From an uncultured Coriobacteriales bacterium (lineage in GTDB: Bacteria > Actinomycetota > Coriobacteriia > Coriobacteriales > QAMH01), in the NCBI GenBank assembly GCA_934646835.1, contig CAKUES010000003.1:1-64000 (forward strand): a stretch of DNA of 64,000 nt, in the 5' to 3' direction. Positions 26,040 through 34,729 of this stretch are shown here, in pieces (the stretch's first letter is position 1; each line of letters begins with the position of its first letter). A program made the translations under genes and the position numbers. Under the pieces are notes generated by a model, which saw nothing but the letters and a program-made list of their open reading frames with translations, did not search any database and was not told the origin of the DNA.

Positions 26040-26639
26040 ATGTACATCACCTGCTTGGATATGGAAGGCGTGCTCACCCCGGAGATCTGGATTGAGTTTG
26101 CCAAGGCGACCGGCATCAAGGAGCTGGAGCGCACCACGCGCGACGAGCCCGACTACGACAAGCTCATGCAGTACCGCATCGACATCCTGCGCGAGCACAG
26201 CATGGGCATCAAGCAAATCCAGGAGGTTATCTCCACGCTCGAGCCCATGGAGGGTGCGCGCGAGTTCTTGGACGAGCTGCGCGGCATCACCCAGGTCGTT
26301 GTCCTGAGCGACACCTTCGAGGAGTTCGCTACTCCGCTGATCGAGAAGCTCGGTCGTCCGACTATCATCTGCAACTCCCTCGAGATCGACGAGGACGGCA
26401 TGATCACCGGCCACAAGATGCGCTGCGAGCAGACCAAGCTCACCAGCGTCAAGGCCTTCCATGAGATGGGCGTCGAGACTCTTGCTGCCGGCGACAGCCA
26501 CAACGACATCGGCATGATTAAAAACTCCAAGGCTGGCTGGCTGTTCAAGAGCACGGATGCCATCAAGGCTGAGTTCCCGGAGATTCCTGCCCTCGATACC
26601 TACGACGAGCTCCTCGCCGCCATCAAGGCCGCGCTGTAA
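26040..26639 (+). CDS. thrH: Phosphoserine phosphatase / homoserine phosphotransferase ThrH
   Basis: A 199-residue HAD protein matching ThrH of Pseudomonas in length and motifs. The N-terminus is CLDMEGVLTPEIWIEFA (nucleophile Asp, with Met-Glu instead of the usual x-Asp, as in ThrH). VVVLSDTF, LAAGDSHNDIGM and a C1 cap follow. ThrH dephosphorylates phosphoserine and can transfer the phosphate to homoserine, linking serine and threonine synthesis. AAGGAGG five bases upstream fixes the ATG at 26040. It is transcribed alone, with a family B palindrome downstream. Confidence 0.92.
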   Translation: MYITCLDMEGVLTPEIWIEFAKATGIKELERTTRDEPDYDKLMQYRIDILREHSMGIKQIQEVISTLEPMEGAREFLDELRGITQVVVLSDTFEEFATPLIEKLGRPTIICNSLEIDEDGMITGHKMRCEQTKLTSVKAFHEMGVETLAAGDSHNDIGMIKNSKAGWLFKSTDAIKAEFPEIPALDTYDELLAAIKAAL

Positions 26640-26693
26640 GGGCGGCAGCGGCTCAGCGTTGAGCTGCAGCTAGTGTTTAGACTTTGGTCCTTC

Positions 26694-26797
26694 GTGACAC
26701 ACTTTGTGCCAGTGACATTGTGTATCACGCCGTCGAGTCGTAGGTTAACGTAAGCTTTCTGCGTGATACACAATGTCACTGGCACAAAGTGTGTCAC
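26694..26797. repeat. Family B element (104 bp)
   Basis: Two about 35-bp complementary arms start and end with GTGACACAC / GTGTGTCAC and contain TTGTGCCAGTGACATTGTG. The 34-bp centre contains CGTAGGTTAACG. Confidence 0.9.
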
Positions 26798-26848
26798 GGC
26801 GCTGGGTCGCAGGGTCTCGCAATCGCGTCTCCTGTACAATAGCTCCTT

Positions 26849-28660
26849 ATGGAACAGATCATCCTTCAGATAATCGAGCTGCTGCGTGCGGGCGAGGCGG
26901 TTGACGACGCGAAGATCACGTCGTTGTGCCGTGCCGCCAACGCGGGTGTGGCCGATGTCTCCCGTCATATCTCGAAAAAGAAGCTCATGCCCTTCTATCT
27001 GCGCGTTCATGAGAACGAGCCGGGGCGCTGGGAGAGCTGGGGCCTTGACGATGCACTCGAGGAGCAGCTGCTTGCCGTCCTCAAGACCAAGCCCGGCCGA
27101 ACAGCGAGCGGTGTTGCCACCATCACCGTCATCACCAAGCCCTGGCCCTGTGGAAGCAACTGCCTCTACTGTCCCAATGACCTGCGCATGCCCAAGAGCT
27201 ACATTTACGACGAGCCGGCCTGTCGTCGTGCAGAGCGCAGCTTCTTCGACCCGTACCTGCAGGTGGCAAGCCGCTTGTTCACCCTCGAGCAGATGGGGCA
27301 TGTGACCGATAAAATCGAGCTCATCGTGCTCGGCGGCACTTGGACCGATTATCCAGCCGATTACCGGCTTTGGTTTATTCGCGAGCTCTTCGCCGCGCTC
27401 AATGACGACGCCCAAGCTCGCTGTGCCAAGTGTGCAAAGCTCCGCGCGGCATATGCTGATGCTGGCGTGAGCTGCGATGATGATGAACTTGCGCGACAGG
27501 TTGTCGCGCTTCAAGAGCGTGTGAATATAGGGGAGCTCAACTACAACGATGCCTGGCCTGCGCTCTATGGTCCCAAGACGAGTGCTTGGCCTACAGCGGC
27601 GCTGTGGCAGCGTGCGACTATGGACGAGGTCTTTGCTCAGCATACCCTCAACGTCGACGGCGCCCACCGCGTCGTCGGTCTCGTGGTCGAGACCCGCCCA
27701 GAGACACTTGACGTCGACGTACTGACCGAGCTGCGCGCCCTAGGCTGCACCAAGGTGCAGATCGGTGTGCAGACGCTCGACCCTGCGGTCATGTGTGCCA
27801 ACCATCGCCCCAGCACCATCGAGCAAATCGAGCGTGCCTTCGCCTTGTTGCGCGCCTTTGGGTTTAAGATTCACGCGCATTTCATGGCCAATCTCCATGG
27901 CTCGACTCCTGAGTCCGACATCATCGGCTACCGCCGTTTTGTGACCGAGTCGCCCTATCAGCCCGATGAGATCAAGCTCTACCCTTGCGCACTCATCGGC
28001 GGCACGGGTTTGGAGCGGCTCTACAACCAGGGGCTTTGGCGACCGTACACGGAAGACGAGCTCCTCGAGGTGCTCGTTGCGGACACGCTTGCAACGCCGC
28101 CTTTCATCCGCATCAGCCGTATGATCCGTGACTTTAGCGCCGATGATATCGTCGCTGGCGTCAAGAAGACGAACTTCCGCCAGATGGTCGAGCGCGAGCT
28201 TGAGGACCGCCGCGGCGAGGTGAGCGAGATCCGCTTCCGCGAGATCGGCAGCGCCAAGGTGAGCGCCGACGAGCTGCGCATGACGGACTACCGCTATGAG
28301 ACCGCTTTCACGTGCGAGCACTTCCTGCAGTGGGTTGACGGGCTGGGGAGGATCGCGGGCTTCTTGCGCCTCTCGCTGCCCGAGTCGTCGATGTGCGATG
28401 AGCTGCGCGGCCTTCCTCAGCCATTGGGCCAGGCGATGATCCGCGAGGTCCATGTTTACGGCAAGGCCACTGCGATTGACCATGAGGGCAAAAGCGCTCA
28501 GCACATCGGCCTGGGCAGACAGCTTGTCGAGCATGCCTGCGAGCTTGCCCGTGATGCGGGTTTTGCGAGCATCAACGTCATCAGCGCCGTGGGAACGCGC
28601 AACTACTACCGCAAGCTCGGCTTTGCGGAAAACGGCCTCTACCAGAGTCGCGAGCTGTGA
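26849..28660 (+). CDS. elp3: Elp3-type tRNA U34 modification enzyme (radical SAM + GNAT)
   Basis: A 603-residue fusion of a radical SAM domain and a C-terminal acetyl-CoA-binding GNAT domain, the layout of Elongator subunit Elp3. The [4Fe-4S] cysteines are Cys101, Cys105 and Cys108 (CGSNCLYC) after ITVITKPWPC. TPESDIIGYRRF and KLYPCALIGGTGLERLY belong to the SAM-domain core, and the GNAT CoA loop is HIGLGRQLVE. Stand-alone bacterial Elp3 proteins are thought to make cm5U-type wobble uridines. Codons 1-90 form the N-terminal tRNA-binding part. ATG at 26849 has only a weak ribosome site (CTCCTT region); no better start is near. With mnmA and the que genes it forms a set of wobble-base enzymes. 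Confidence 0.93.
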   Translation: MEQIILQIIELLRAGEAVDDAKITSLCRAANAGVADVSRHISKKKLMPFYLRVHENEPGRWESWGLDDALEEQLLAVLKTKPGRTASGVATITVITKPWPCGSNCLYCPNDLRMPKSYIYDEPACRRAERSFFDPYLQVASRLFTLEQMGHVTDKIELIVLGGTWTDYPADYRLWFIRELFAALNDDAQARCAKCAKLRAAYADAGVSCDDDELARQVVALQERVNIGELNYNDAWPALYGPKTSAWPTAALWQRATMDEVFAQHTLNVDGAHRVVGLVVETRPETLDVDVLTELRALGCTKVQIGVQTLDPAVMCANHRPSTIEQIERAFALLRAFGFKIHAHFMANLHGSTPESDIIGYRRFVTESPYQPDEIKLYPCALIGGTGLERLYNQGLWRPYTEDELLEVLVADTLATPPFIRISRMIRDFSADDIVAGVKKTNFRQMVERELEDRRGEVSEIRFREIGSAKVSADELRMTDYRYETAFTCEHFLQWVDGLGRIAGFLRLSLPESSMCDELRGLPQPLGQAMIREVHVYGKATAIDHEGKSAQHIGLGRQLVEHACELARDAGFASINVISAVGTRNYYRKLGFAENGLYQSREL

Positions 28661-28909
28661 TTCTCGTTGGGGCGCCTCCGCCGTAGGCTCTTGCTCTGCT
28701 GCCGCCAGGCGGGTGGGTAGCACATTTCCCATCCCTGTGCGGCGTCACTATGACAAACTCCGCACTATCAAATTTTCAAAATATCCGGATTCTCGCGTTT
28801 CTTTCCCGTAAACAAAGGCATACTTCTAAGCATCGACAATTCGTCGGGTCACGCCCCGGCGTGGTCTGCCAGGGCGCGACCCTCTACGGAGAGGTTAGGT
28901 GAGTGCGCT

Positions 28910-30964
28910 ATGGCAGCCCCCAACACTGAGCAGGTTCGCAACATCGTCCTTGTAGGCCAGGACGGGTCCGGCAAGACCTCCCTGGCAGAGGCAATGCTCT
29001 ACGTCTCCGGCAAGACCCCGCGCATGGGCACGACGCATGACGGCAAGTCTTACCTGGATTACGACGAAGAGGAGATCAAGCGTCGTTTCACTATCTCCGC
29101 AGCAGTCGCTCCCGTCCCGTACAAAGACTTCAAGATCAACGTTATCGACACCTCCGGCCATCCGGATTTCATCGGCGACACCAAGTCCTGCATGCAGGCC
29201 GCAGAGATGGCGATGTTCGTCGTCGACGCCGTTGACGGCCCGCTGGCTATGACGAGCCGCCTGTGGCGCGAGGCCGAGGACATGCGCCTGTCCCGCTCCA
29301 TCTTCATCAACCACATTGACCGCGAGGGTGCGGACTTCACGCTCGCCATGGCGCACCTGCACGCGCGCTTTGGCTCCCGCGTCATGCCGCTCACCATCCC
29401 CATGGGCAACGGCGAGGACTTCAAGGGCGTTATCGACGTCATCCGCATGAAGGCGCGCATCCACGAAAACGGCGTGAAGAAGGACATCGAGATTCCTGCC
29501 GAGTACATGGACTCCGCTACAGAGGGCCGCGAGAAGCTCTGCGACCTCATCGCCGAGGCCGACGACGAGCTGATGATGAAGTTCCTCGAGGGCGAGGAGC
29601 TCACGCAGGAGGAAGTCGAGGGCCTGATCGATAAGGCGATCGCACTCGAGCTCATCGTCCCCGTCTTCACCGGCTCCACCATCATCGAGCAGGGCATCAC
29701 TGCGCTGATGGAGGATATCACCCGCTTCTTCCCGACGCCGCAGTCCCACGGCGCTTTCTACCTCGCAGACGGCGAGGAGATTTTCATCGAGGACGACAAG
29801 CGCGCAGCCGGTTTTGTCTTCAAGACCGTCGCCGACCCCTACGTCGGCCGCCTGAGCTACCTCAAGGTCATCTCCGGCACTATCGAGCCGGGCATGGAGC
29901 TCATCAACTCCCGCTCCGGCAAGAAGGAGCGCCTGGGCTCCATCAACATCATCATGGGCAAGGAGCTCACTGCCGTTAAGAGCGCCAAGGCCGGTGACAT
30001 CGTCGTCATCCCCAAGCTCGCAGAGACCGAGACGGGCGACACCTTGAGCCTGACCGGCGAGATCTCCATCGTCCCCGTCGAGATGCCCTTCCCGCAGTTC
30101 CCCGTTGCCATCGAGGCTGCAGACCGCAAGTCCGAGGACAAACTCACCGCCTTCCTCAACCGCGCCATCGAAAACGATCCGACTGTCCACCTGGTGATGA
30201 ACGAGGAGACCGGCCAGACCGTGCTCTACACCATGGGCGAGACCCAGCTCGACCTCGTCCTCGCCCGCGCCAAGGCTGCAGGTATCGAGGTCAACCGCGT
30301 TCCCGTGCGCATCCCGTACCGCGAGACCATCCGCAAGAGCGCGAGCGCTCAGGGTCGCCACAAGAAGCAGACCGGCGGCGCCGGTCAGTTTGGCGATTGC
30401 TGGCTGCGCCTCGAGCCCAACCCCGGCGAGGGCTACGAGTTCGTCGATGAGACCAAGGGCGGCGTCATCCCCGGCGGCCTGATCCCCGCTGTCGACAAGG
30501 GCGTCCAGGAGACGATGAAGGACGGCGTGCTCGCTGGCTACCCCATGCAGGACATCAAGTGCGCCGTGTTCGACGGCTCCTACCACTCCGTCGACTCCAA
30601 CGAGATGGCCTTCAAGACCGCCGCGCGCATCGGCTTCAAGGCTGCCGTCGCTCAGGCCGAGCCCGTTATCCTCGAGCCCATGGCCAAGATGCACATCACG
30701 GTGGGCGAGGAGTTCGCCGGTGCGATTATGGGCGACATCTCCACGCGTCGCGGCCGCATCTACGGCACTGACTCCGACGACTGGGGCGACACCATCATCA
30801 AGGCTCGCGTGCCCTACGCAGAGGTCGTCGACTATACGAAGGACCTGCGCTCCATCACCCGCGGCACCGGCTCCTACGAGCTGATGATGGACGGCTACGA
30901 GCAGGCTCCGCGCGATGTTCAGGACAAGCTCGTCGCTGCCTACGAGGAGGCCAAGCAGGCTTAG
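28910..30964 (+). CDS. EF-G-like translation GTPase (EF-G2 type)
   Basis: A 684-residue protein with the EF-G five-domain length. G1 is GQDGSGKT (residues 16-23), G3 DTSGHPDF and G4 NHIDREGADF. Domain IV contains RHKKQTGGAGQFGDCWLR and domain V MGDISTRRGRIYG. It differs from housekeeping EF-G: the P-loop is not GHIDAGKT, the switch I consensus RGITI is replaced by KRRFTISAA, and the usual NKxD is NHID. This matches the EF-G2 paralogues of actinobacteria and Thermus, whose role is unsettled (weak or no translocase). It stands outside any str operon. A GAGAGGTTAGGTGAG stretch precedes the ATG. Confidence 0.88.
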   Translation: MAAPNTEQVRNIVLVGQDGSGKTSLAEAMLYVSGKTPRMGTTHDGKSYLDYDEEEIKRRFTISAAVAPVPYKDFKINVIDTSGHPDFIGDTKSCMQAAEMAMFVVDAVDGPLAMTSRLWREAEDMRLSRSIFINHIDREGADFTLAMAHLHARFGSRVMPLTIPMGNGEDFKGVIDVIRMKARIHENGVKKDIEIPAEYMDSATEGREKLCDLIAEADDELMMKFLEGEELTQEEVEGLIDKAIALELIVPVFTGSTIIEQGITALMEDITRFFPTPQSHGAFYLADGEEIFIEDDKRAAGFVFKTVADPYVGRLSYLKVISGTIEPGMELINSRSGKKERLGSINIIMGKELTAVKSAKAGDIVVIPKLAETETGDTLSLTGEISIVPVEMPFPQFPVAIEAADRKSEDKLTAFLNRAIENDPTVHLVMNEETGQTVLYTMGETQLDLVLARAKAAGIEVNRVPVRIPYRETIRKSASAQGRHKKQTGGAGQFGDCWLRLEPNPGEGYEFVDETKGGVIPGGLIPAVDKGVQETMKDGVLAGYPMQDIKCAVFDGSYHSVDSNEMAFKTAARIGFKAAVAQAEPVILEPMAKMHITVGEEFAGAIMGDISTRRGRIYGTDSDDWGDTIIKARVPYAEVVDYTKDLRSITRGTGSYELMMDGYEQAPRDVQDKLVAAYEEAKQA

Positions 30965-31055
30965 TTGGCCAGCGTGTTTCGCATAGCAGTGATTAAGGGG
31001 CGGATCCGTTTTGGGTTCGCCTCTTCTCTTGTCACTGGGACTTTGCGCGAAGCGT

Positions 31056-31110
31056 GTGACACCAGATGACACCAGATGACACCAGATGTACCAGTGACAT
31101 TGTGTGTCAC
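31056..31110. repeat. Family B-derived element with triplicated decamer
   Basis: The decamer ATGACACCAG occurs three times in a row (about 31057-31088) before GTACCAGTGACATTGTGTGTCAC (31088-31110, ends only partly paired). It looks like slipped amplification inside a short family B copy. Confidence 0.8.
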
Positions 31111-31190
31111 GTTGGCAACCTCTGGCAGTGCTCCTCGCGCCTTGTGCTTTAATCGAGACCATCCAACAACCCTCGAGCACGGAGGCATCC

Positions 31191-32609
31191 ATGGAGCGCA
31201 AGAACGCTTGGAAAGAGTACACCGATGCAGACCTCGAGCAGATGAAGGACGTCTGCGCGGGCTATATCGACTTTATCAGCGACAACAAGACCGAGCGCGA
31301 GTGCGCGGCGGCCGCCATCAAGCAGGCCGAGGCTGCAGGCTACAAGCCGCTCGCAGAGGTCATCGCCAATGGCCAGCAGCTCGCATGCGGTGACAAGGTC
31401 TGGGCGCACACCCGCGGCAAAGCGCTCCTGCTCGTCCACATCGGCTCTGAGCCGATTGAGAACGGCCTCAACATTCTGGGTGCCCACATCGACAGCCCGC
31501 GTCTCGACCTCAAGCAGAACCCGCTGTATGAGAGCAGCGACCTCGCACTGCTGGACACGCATTACTACGGCGGTATCAAGAAGTACCAGTGGGTCACGGT
31601 TCCGTTGGCCCTGCACGGTGTTGTCGCCAAGAAGGACGGCAGCGTCGTCGACGTTGTCGTGGGAGAGGACGCAAGCGATCCCGTGTTCTGCATCACGGAC
31701 ATCCTGCCGCACCTGGGTGCAGAGCAGATGAAGCGCGAGGCAGGCAAGATCGTCACGGGCGAGGATCTCGACGTGCTCGTCGGACACGCTCCGCTCGTCA
31801 TCGACAAGGCTGATGAGGACCTTACCGACGAGGACAAGGAAGCACAGAAGTCCCCGGTCAAGGCCATGGTTTGCAAGCTTTTGGAAGAGAAGTACGGCAT
31901 CGAGGAGGAGGACTTCCTCTCTGCAGAGATCGAGGTCGTTCCTGCTGGCCGCGCCCGTGAGCTCGGCTTCGACCGCAGCATGGTGATCGGCTACGGCCAA
32001 GACGACCGCGTCTGCGCCTACACGAGCCTCATCGCCCAGCTCGCCATCGAGGATCCCAAACGCACGGCGGTGTGCATCTTGGTCGACAAGGAGGAGATCG
32101 GCTCCGTCGGCGCCTCCAGCATGGAGTCCCTGTTCTTCGAGAACGCCATGGCAGAGATCATGGAGCTCGCCGGCGAGGGCGGTCAGCTTAGGCTGCGCCG
32201 TGCTCTGGCAGCAAGTCGCATGCTCTCCAGCGACGTCTCCGCTGGCTTCGATCCTGCGTATGCGAGCGTTTTCGAGGCCAAGAACGCCGCTTACTGCGGC
32301 CGTGGCCTCGTGTTCAACAAGTACACGGGCGCCCGTGGCAAGTCCGGCAGCAACGATGCGAGTGCCGAGTACATGGCGCGCGTGCGCAAGGTGATGGACG
32401 ATGCCGGCGTGCACTTCCAGACTGCAGAGCTTGGCAAGGTCGACGCCGGTGGCGGCGGAACCATCGCCTTCATCCCGGCCAGGTACGACATGGACGTCAT
32501 CGACTCCGGTGTTGCCGTGCTGTCTATGCATGCACCTTGGGAGGTAACCTCCAAGGCCGACATCTACGAGGCCTACCGCGGTTACCTGGCCTTCCTGCTC
32601 AACGCCTAG
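31191..32609 (+). CDS. M18-family aminopeptidase
   Basis: A 472-residue cytoplasmic dinuclear zinc aminopeptidase (aspartyl aminopeptidase clan). Zinc-ligand segments are visible: LGAHIDSPRLDLKQNP (His, Asp), ILVDKEEIGSVGASSMES (Glu pair) and the late VLSMHAPWEVTSKADIYEAY (His). The substrate is probably N-terminal acidic or neutral residues. GGAGG lies five bases upstream of the ATG at 31191; the frame extends back without a site. The final codon and the TAG stop (32607-32609) lie in the first bases of a family A element, so the element end apparently supplies the stop. Confidence 0.9.
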   Translation: MERKNAWKEYTDADLEQMKDVCAGYIDFISDNKTERECAAAAIKQAEAAGYKPLAEVIANGQQLACGDKVWAHTRGKALLLVHIGSEPIENGLNILGAHIDSPRLDLKQNPLYESSDLALLDTHYYGGIKKYQWVTVPLALHGVVAKKDGSVVDVVVGEDASDPVFCITDILPHLGAEQMKREAGKIVTGEDLDVLVGHAPLVIDKADEDLTDEDKEAQKSPVKAMVCKLLEEKYGIEEEDFLSAEIEVVPAGRARELGFDRSMVIGYGQDDRVCAYTSLIAQLAIEDPKRTAVCILVDKEEIGSVGASSMESLFFENAMAEIMELAGEGGQLRLRRALAASRMLSSDVSAGFDPAYASVFEAKNAAYCGRGLVFNKYTGARGKSGSNDASAEYMARVRKVMDDAGVHFQTAELGKVDAGGGGTIAFIPARYDMDVIDSGVAVLSMHAPWEVTSKADIYEAYRGYLAFLLNA

Positions 32610-32723
32610 GGAGACGCTGATTAATGCAGGGTTTATGGGGAGGGACAGGGTCCCTCCCCTACGTAACCAGCGGTTTTGCCAACCATGTGCAGTGAACATC
32701 TGCCTCAATCAGCGCTTTCCTAG
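32606..32723. repeat. Family A element, full length, reversed
   Basis: The ends CTAGGGAGACGCTGATTAA and CAATCAGCGCTTTCCTAG are complementary. The core hairpin is reversed (GGGGAGGGACAGGGTCC, about 32637-32659) relative to the copies at 25175 and 62264. 118 bp. Confidence 0.92.
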
Positions 32724-32736
32724 CGTATACGAGATT

Positions 32737-32773
32737 AGCCCCGAGCCCTGCAGCGCAGGCGCTCGGGGCTTTT
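32737..32773 (+). terminator. Intrinsic terminator after the M18 gene
   Basis: AGCCCCGAGC pairs with GCTCGGGGCT, followed by TTTGCGTTT. Confidence 0.85.
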
Positions 32774-32828
32774 GCGTTTGGGACGAGGGCGCAGGAGCAA
32801 GCTGCGGATGCATTGGGATGATGATTGC

Positions 32829-32852
32829 GTAGGGGAGGGACAGGGTCCCTCT
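32829..32852. repeat. Family A core fragment
   Basis: GTAGGGGAGGGACAGGGTCC breaks off at CCCTCTGCGG, eight bases before the GNAT stop codon (32860). Confidence 0.75.
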
Positions 32853-32859
32853 GCGGGAC

Positions 32860-33426
32860 TTAATCCTCCAGCTCGGGAAACGGGATCACCTTCGGCATCT
32901 CGGGCAGGTGCTCGCCGATGTTCTTCTCGAACCAGCACATGTCCCACCATTGGCCAAACTTGTAGGCGCAGTTGTGGAAAACGCCCACCTTGCGGTAGCC
33001 GAGCTTCTCGTGGAAGCGGATCGAGCCCTGCGTGAGGTAGGGGGTGTCGACGTCTGTGTGGGCGACGCAGGCATTGGCGTTGGCGATGCCCATCTTCTTG
33101 AGAATCGCCTCGAGCTCTGTGTAAAGCGCGCGGCCGATACCACGGGTGCGGATGTTGCGGCGCACGTAGATCGAGGTCTCGACGGACCAATCGTAGGCTG
33201 CGCGGCCCTTGAAGGTGCCGGCGTAGCAGTAGCCGAGGATGACGTCGTCCTCAACCGCGACGAGCCACGGGTATTTGACGAGCGTGTTCTCGATGCGCTG
33301 GCGCATAACCTCGACGCTGGGAGCCTCGTACTCGAAGGTGATGGCGCTGTTTTCGACGTAAGGCGCGTAGATGGCTTGAATCTGCTCGGCGTCTTCAATC
33401 TGTGCGGTGCGAATCTCAAGTGCCAT
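32860..33426 (-). CDS. GNAT acetyltransferase (phosphinothricin/Pat-like)
   Basis: A 188-residue GNAT protein. The order of motifs fits the Pat/YncA group: N-terminal IRTAQIEDAEQIQAIY, middle WLVAVEDDVILGYCYA, CoA loop RTRGIGRALYTELE, and the late SIRFHEKLGYRKVGVFHNCAYKFGQWWDMCWFEK. These enzymes acetylate small amines such as methionine sulfone or phosphinothricin-like compounds. AGGCAAG precedes the ATG at 33426. It is divergent from a HAD phosphatase (157 bp away). Confidence 0.88.
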   Translation of the reverse strand: MALEIRTAQIEDAEQIQAIYAPYVENSAITFEYEAPSVEVMRQRIENTLVKYPWLVAVEDDVILGYCYAGTFKGRAAYDWSVETSIYVRRNIRTRGIGRALYTELEAILKKMGIANANACVAHTDVDTPYLTQGSIRFHEKLGYRKVGVFHNCAYKFGQWWDMCWFEKNIGEHLPEMPKVIPFPELED

Positions 33427-33583
33427 CTTGCCTTGCCTTTCTCGTCTTCAGCGTTCTTGCGGTTTAGTCGGGTCGCTCATTGTACTTGGAAAAAGCCGCT
33501 TTGCAGTCGAGAGTGCTAGAATCTCGACTCGTTGTATGTTTGATTCTGCCGATTATCGGCCTTTGCGCAGGAGAGATGAGCCC

Positions 33584-34234
33584 ATGTCCAAGATGGAAGC
33601 GGTATTGTTCGACCTCGACGGAACCCTGGTCGATACCTACGACCTCATCCTCGCCAGCCATCGCTACGCCACGCGCACCGTGCTCGACCGCGTCATCAGC
33701 GACGAGCGCCTCATGTCGACCGTGGGAACGCCCCTTGAGGACCAGATGGCGGATTACACGGACGACCCTGCCGTAGTGGCAGAGCTTTGCGCGGTCTACC
33801 GCGAGCACAACGCCCGCGTTCACGATGAGCTGATCAAGAGCTTCGACGGCGTCACCGGCCAGCTGGACGACTTGCGCTGCGCAGGTGTGCGCATGGGCAT
33901 CGTTACCTCCAAACGCGCCGACGTTGCTCGAAAGGCGACCGACCTCTACGGCATCACGCCGTATATGGAGTGCATCGTCGGCGGTTCTGACACGCCGCTG
34001 CACAAGCCCAATCCCGATCCCATCCTCAAGGGCTGCGAGCTCATGCGCATCGACCCACTGCGCAGTGCCTACGTCGGCGACAGTCCCTTCGACATCATGG
34101 CCGGCAACGCTGCCGGCTGCAAGACGCTTGCTGTGACCTGGGGAATGTTTGCCGAGGACGTGCTCGTTGCCGAGCATCCCGTCGCCGTCGCCCATCGCAT
34201 GGACGAGATGGCCAGCGCGCTGCTCGCGTTGTAG
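33584..34234 (+). CDS. HAD phosphatase, PpaX/Gph-like
   Basis: A 216-residue HAD-IA hydrolase. Motif I LFDLDGTLVDT, motif II GIVTSK, Lys in HKPNPDP, motif IV YVGDSPFDIMAG. The helical C1 cap between motifs I and II fits pyrophosphatase PpaX or phosphoglycolate phosphatase. The ATG at 33584 follows CAGGAGA. The upstream CCGATTATCGGCC (33550-33562) is a perfect 12-bp palindrome that also occurs inside family D elements. Confidence 0.85.
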   Translation: MSKMEAVLFDLDGTLVDTYDLILASHRYATRTVLDRVISDERLMSTVGTPLEDQMADYTDDPAVVAELCAVYREHNARVHDELIKSFDGVTGQLDDLRCAGVRMGIVTSKRADVARKATDLYGITPYMECIVGGSDTPLHKPNPDPILKGCELMRIDPLRSAYVGDSPFDIMAGNAAGCKTLAVTWGMFAEDVLVAEHPVAVAHRMDEMASALLAL

Positions 34235-34254
34235 CGAGGGTCTATTTGCCAAGG

Positions 34255-34355
34255 CCTGTCCCAAAATGCACCTGGTCTTTTATGGGACAGGGGATGTTGC
34301 AAATTGCTCGCAGCTCGCCCTGTCCCATAAAAGACCAGGTGCATTTTGGGACAGG
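34255..34355. repeat. Family C inverted repeat (about 101 bp)
   Basis: CCTGTCCCAAAATGCACC... and GGTGCATTTTGGGACAGG enclose inner AGACCAGG/CCTGGTCT and TATGGGACAG/CTGTCCCATA pairs. Same design as 4348. Confidence 0.87.
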
Positions 34356-34455
34356 GCGTCGCTTTGGTCGAGCCGTTCGCCGCCGCATTGCGGACGCGCT
34401 CGCTTCTCCATTCCCCGTCGAAAATCGACAGTTGCGCTTGATGTGTCGATGTTTA

Positions 34456-34485
34456 CATGCAATGTACATGCATCTCATCTATAAT
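34456..34485 (+). promoter_or_regulatory. Promoter -10 box with overlapping dyad, antitoxin-LysR operon
   Basis: A consensus TATAAT (34480-34485) lies 33 bp before the antitoxin ATG. Just upstream, TGCAATGTACATGCAT (34458-34473) is a near-palindrome with a perfect ATGTACAT centre where the -35 box should be. RelB/DinJ antitoxins usually bind such a dyad and repress their own operon. Confidence 0.55.
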
Positions 34486-34518
34486 CCACATCAAAACTAC
34501 TGACTATTTGGAGTATCA

Positions 34519-34716
34519 ATGGCTGGAATCAACGTCACCATCCGTATCGACGAGGACCTCAAGAAGCAGGCGGACGCGCTCTTTGACGAGCTGGGTCTGT
34601 CCTTCTCCGGCGCCGTCAACGTCTTTGTCCGTCAGGCTCTGCGCGAGGACGGCCTTCCCTTCGAGATCAAGCGCGACAAGCGCCCTGTGCGCGAGCAAGA
34701 CTCAATCGAGGGCTAG
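34519..34716 (+). CDS. RelB/DinJ-family antitoxin, solitary
   Basis: A 65-residue protein. The N-terminal ribbon-helix-helix part, NVTIRIDEDLKKQADALFDELGL followed by SFSGAVNVFVRQALRE, is the DinJ/RelB consensus; the short basic C-terminus GLPFEIKRD would normally wrap the YafQ/RelE toxin. TTTGGAGT lies upstream. No toxin gene follows. Instead, 13 bp later, a LysR regulator begins in the same direction. It may be an orphan antitoxin that now acts as a repressor, or its toxin may lie elsewhere. Confidence 0.88.
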   Translation: MAGINVTIRIDEDLKKQADALFDELGLSFSGAVNVFVRQALREDGLPFEIKRDKRPVREQDSIEG

Positions 34717-34729
34717 GGGAGGGCAGTCG

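Noticed and set aside
28895..31222. 775-codon open frame opposite the EF-G-like gene
   Set aside because: Shadow of a GC-rich gene; the repeated LVGDEL/ADGV-like composition shows no fold, and the plus strand encodes a complete GTPase.
34457..34729. Upstream extension of the LysR frame through the antitoxin gene
   Set aside because: The frame is open by chance; the antitoxin is encoded in another frame there, and LysR proteins start at MTLQQLRYL with a good ribosome site.
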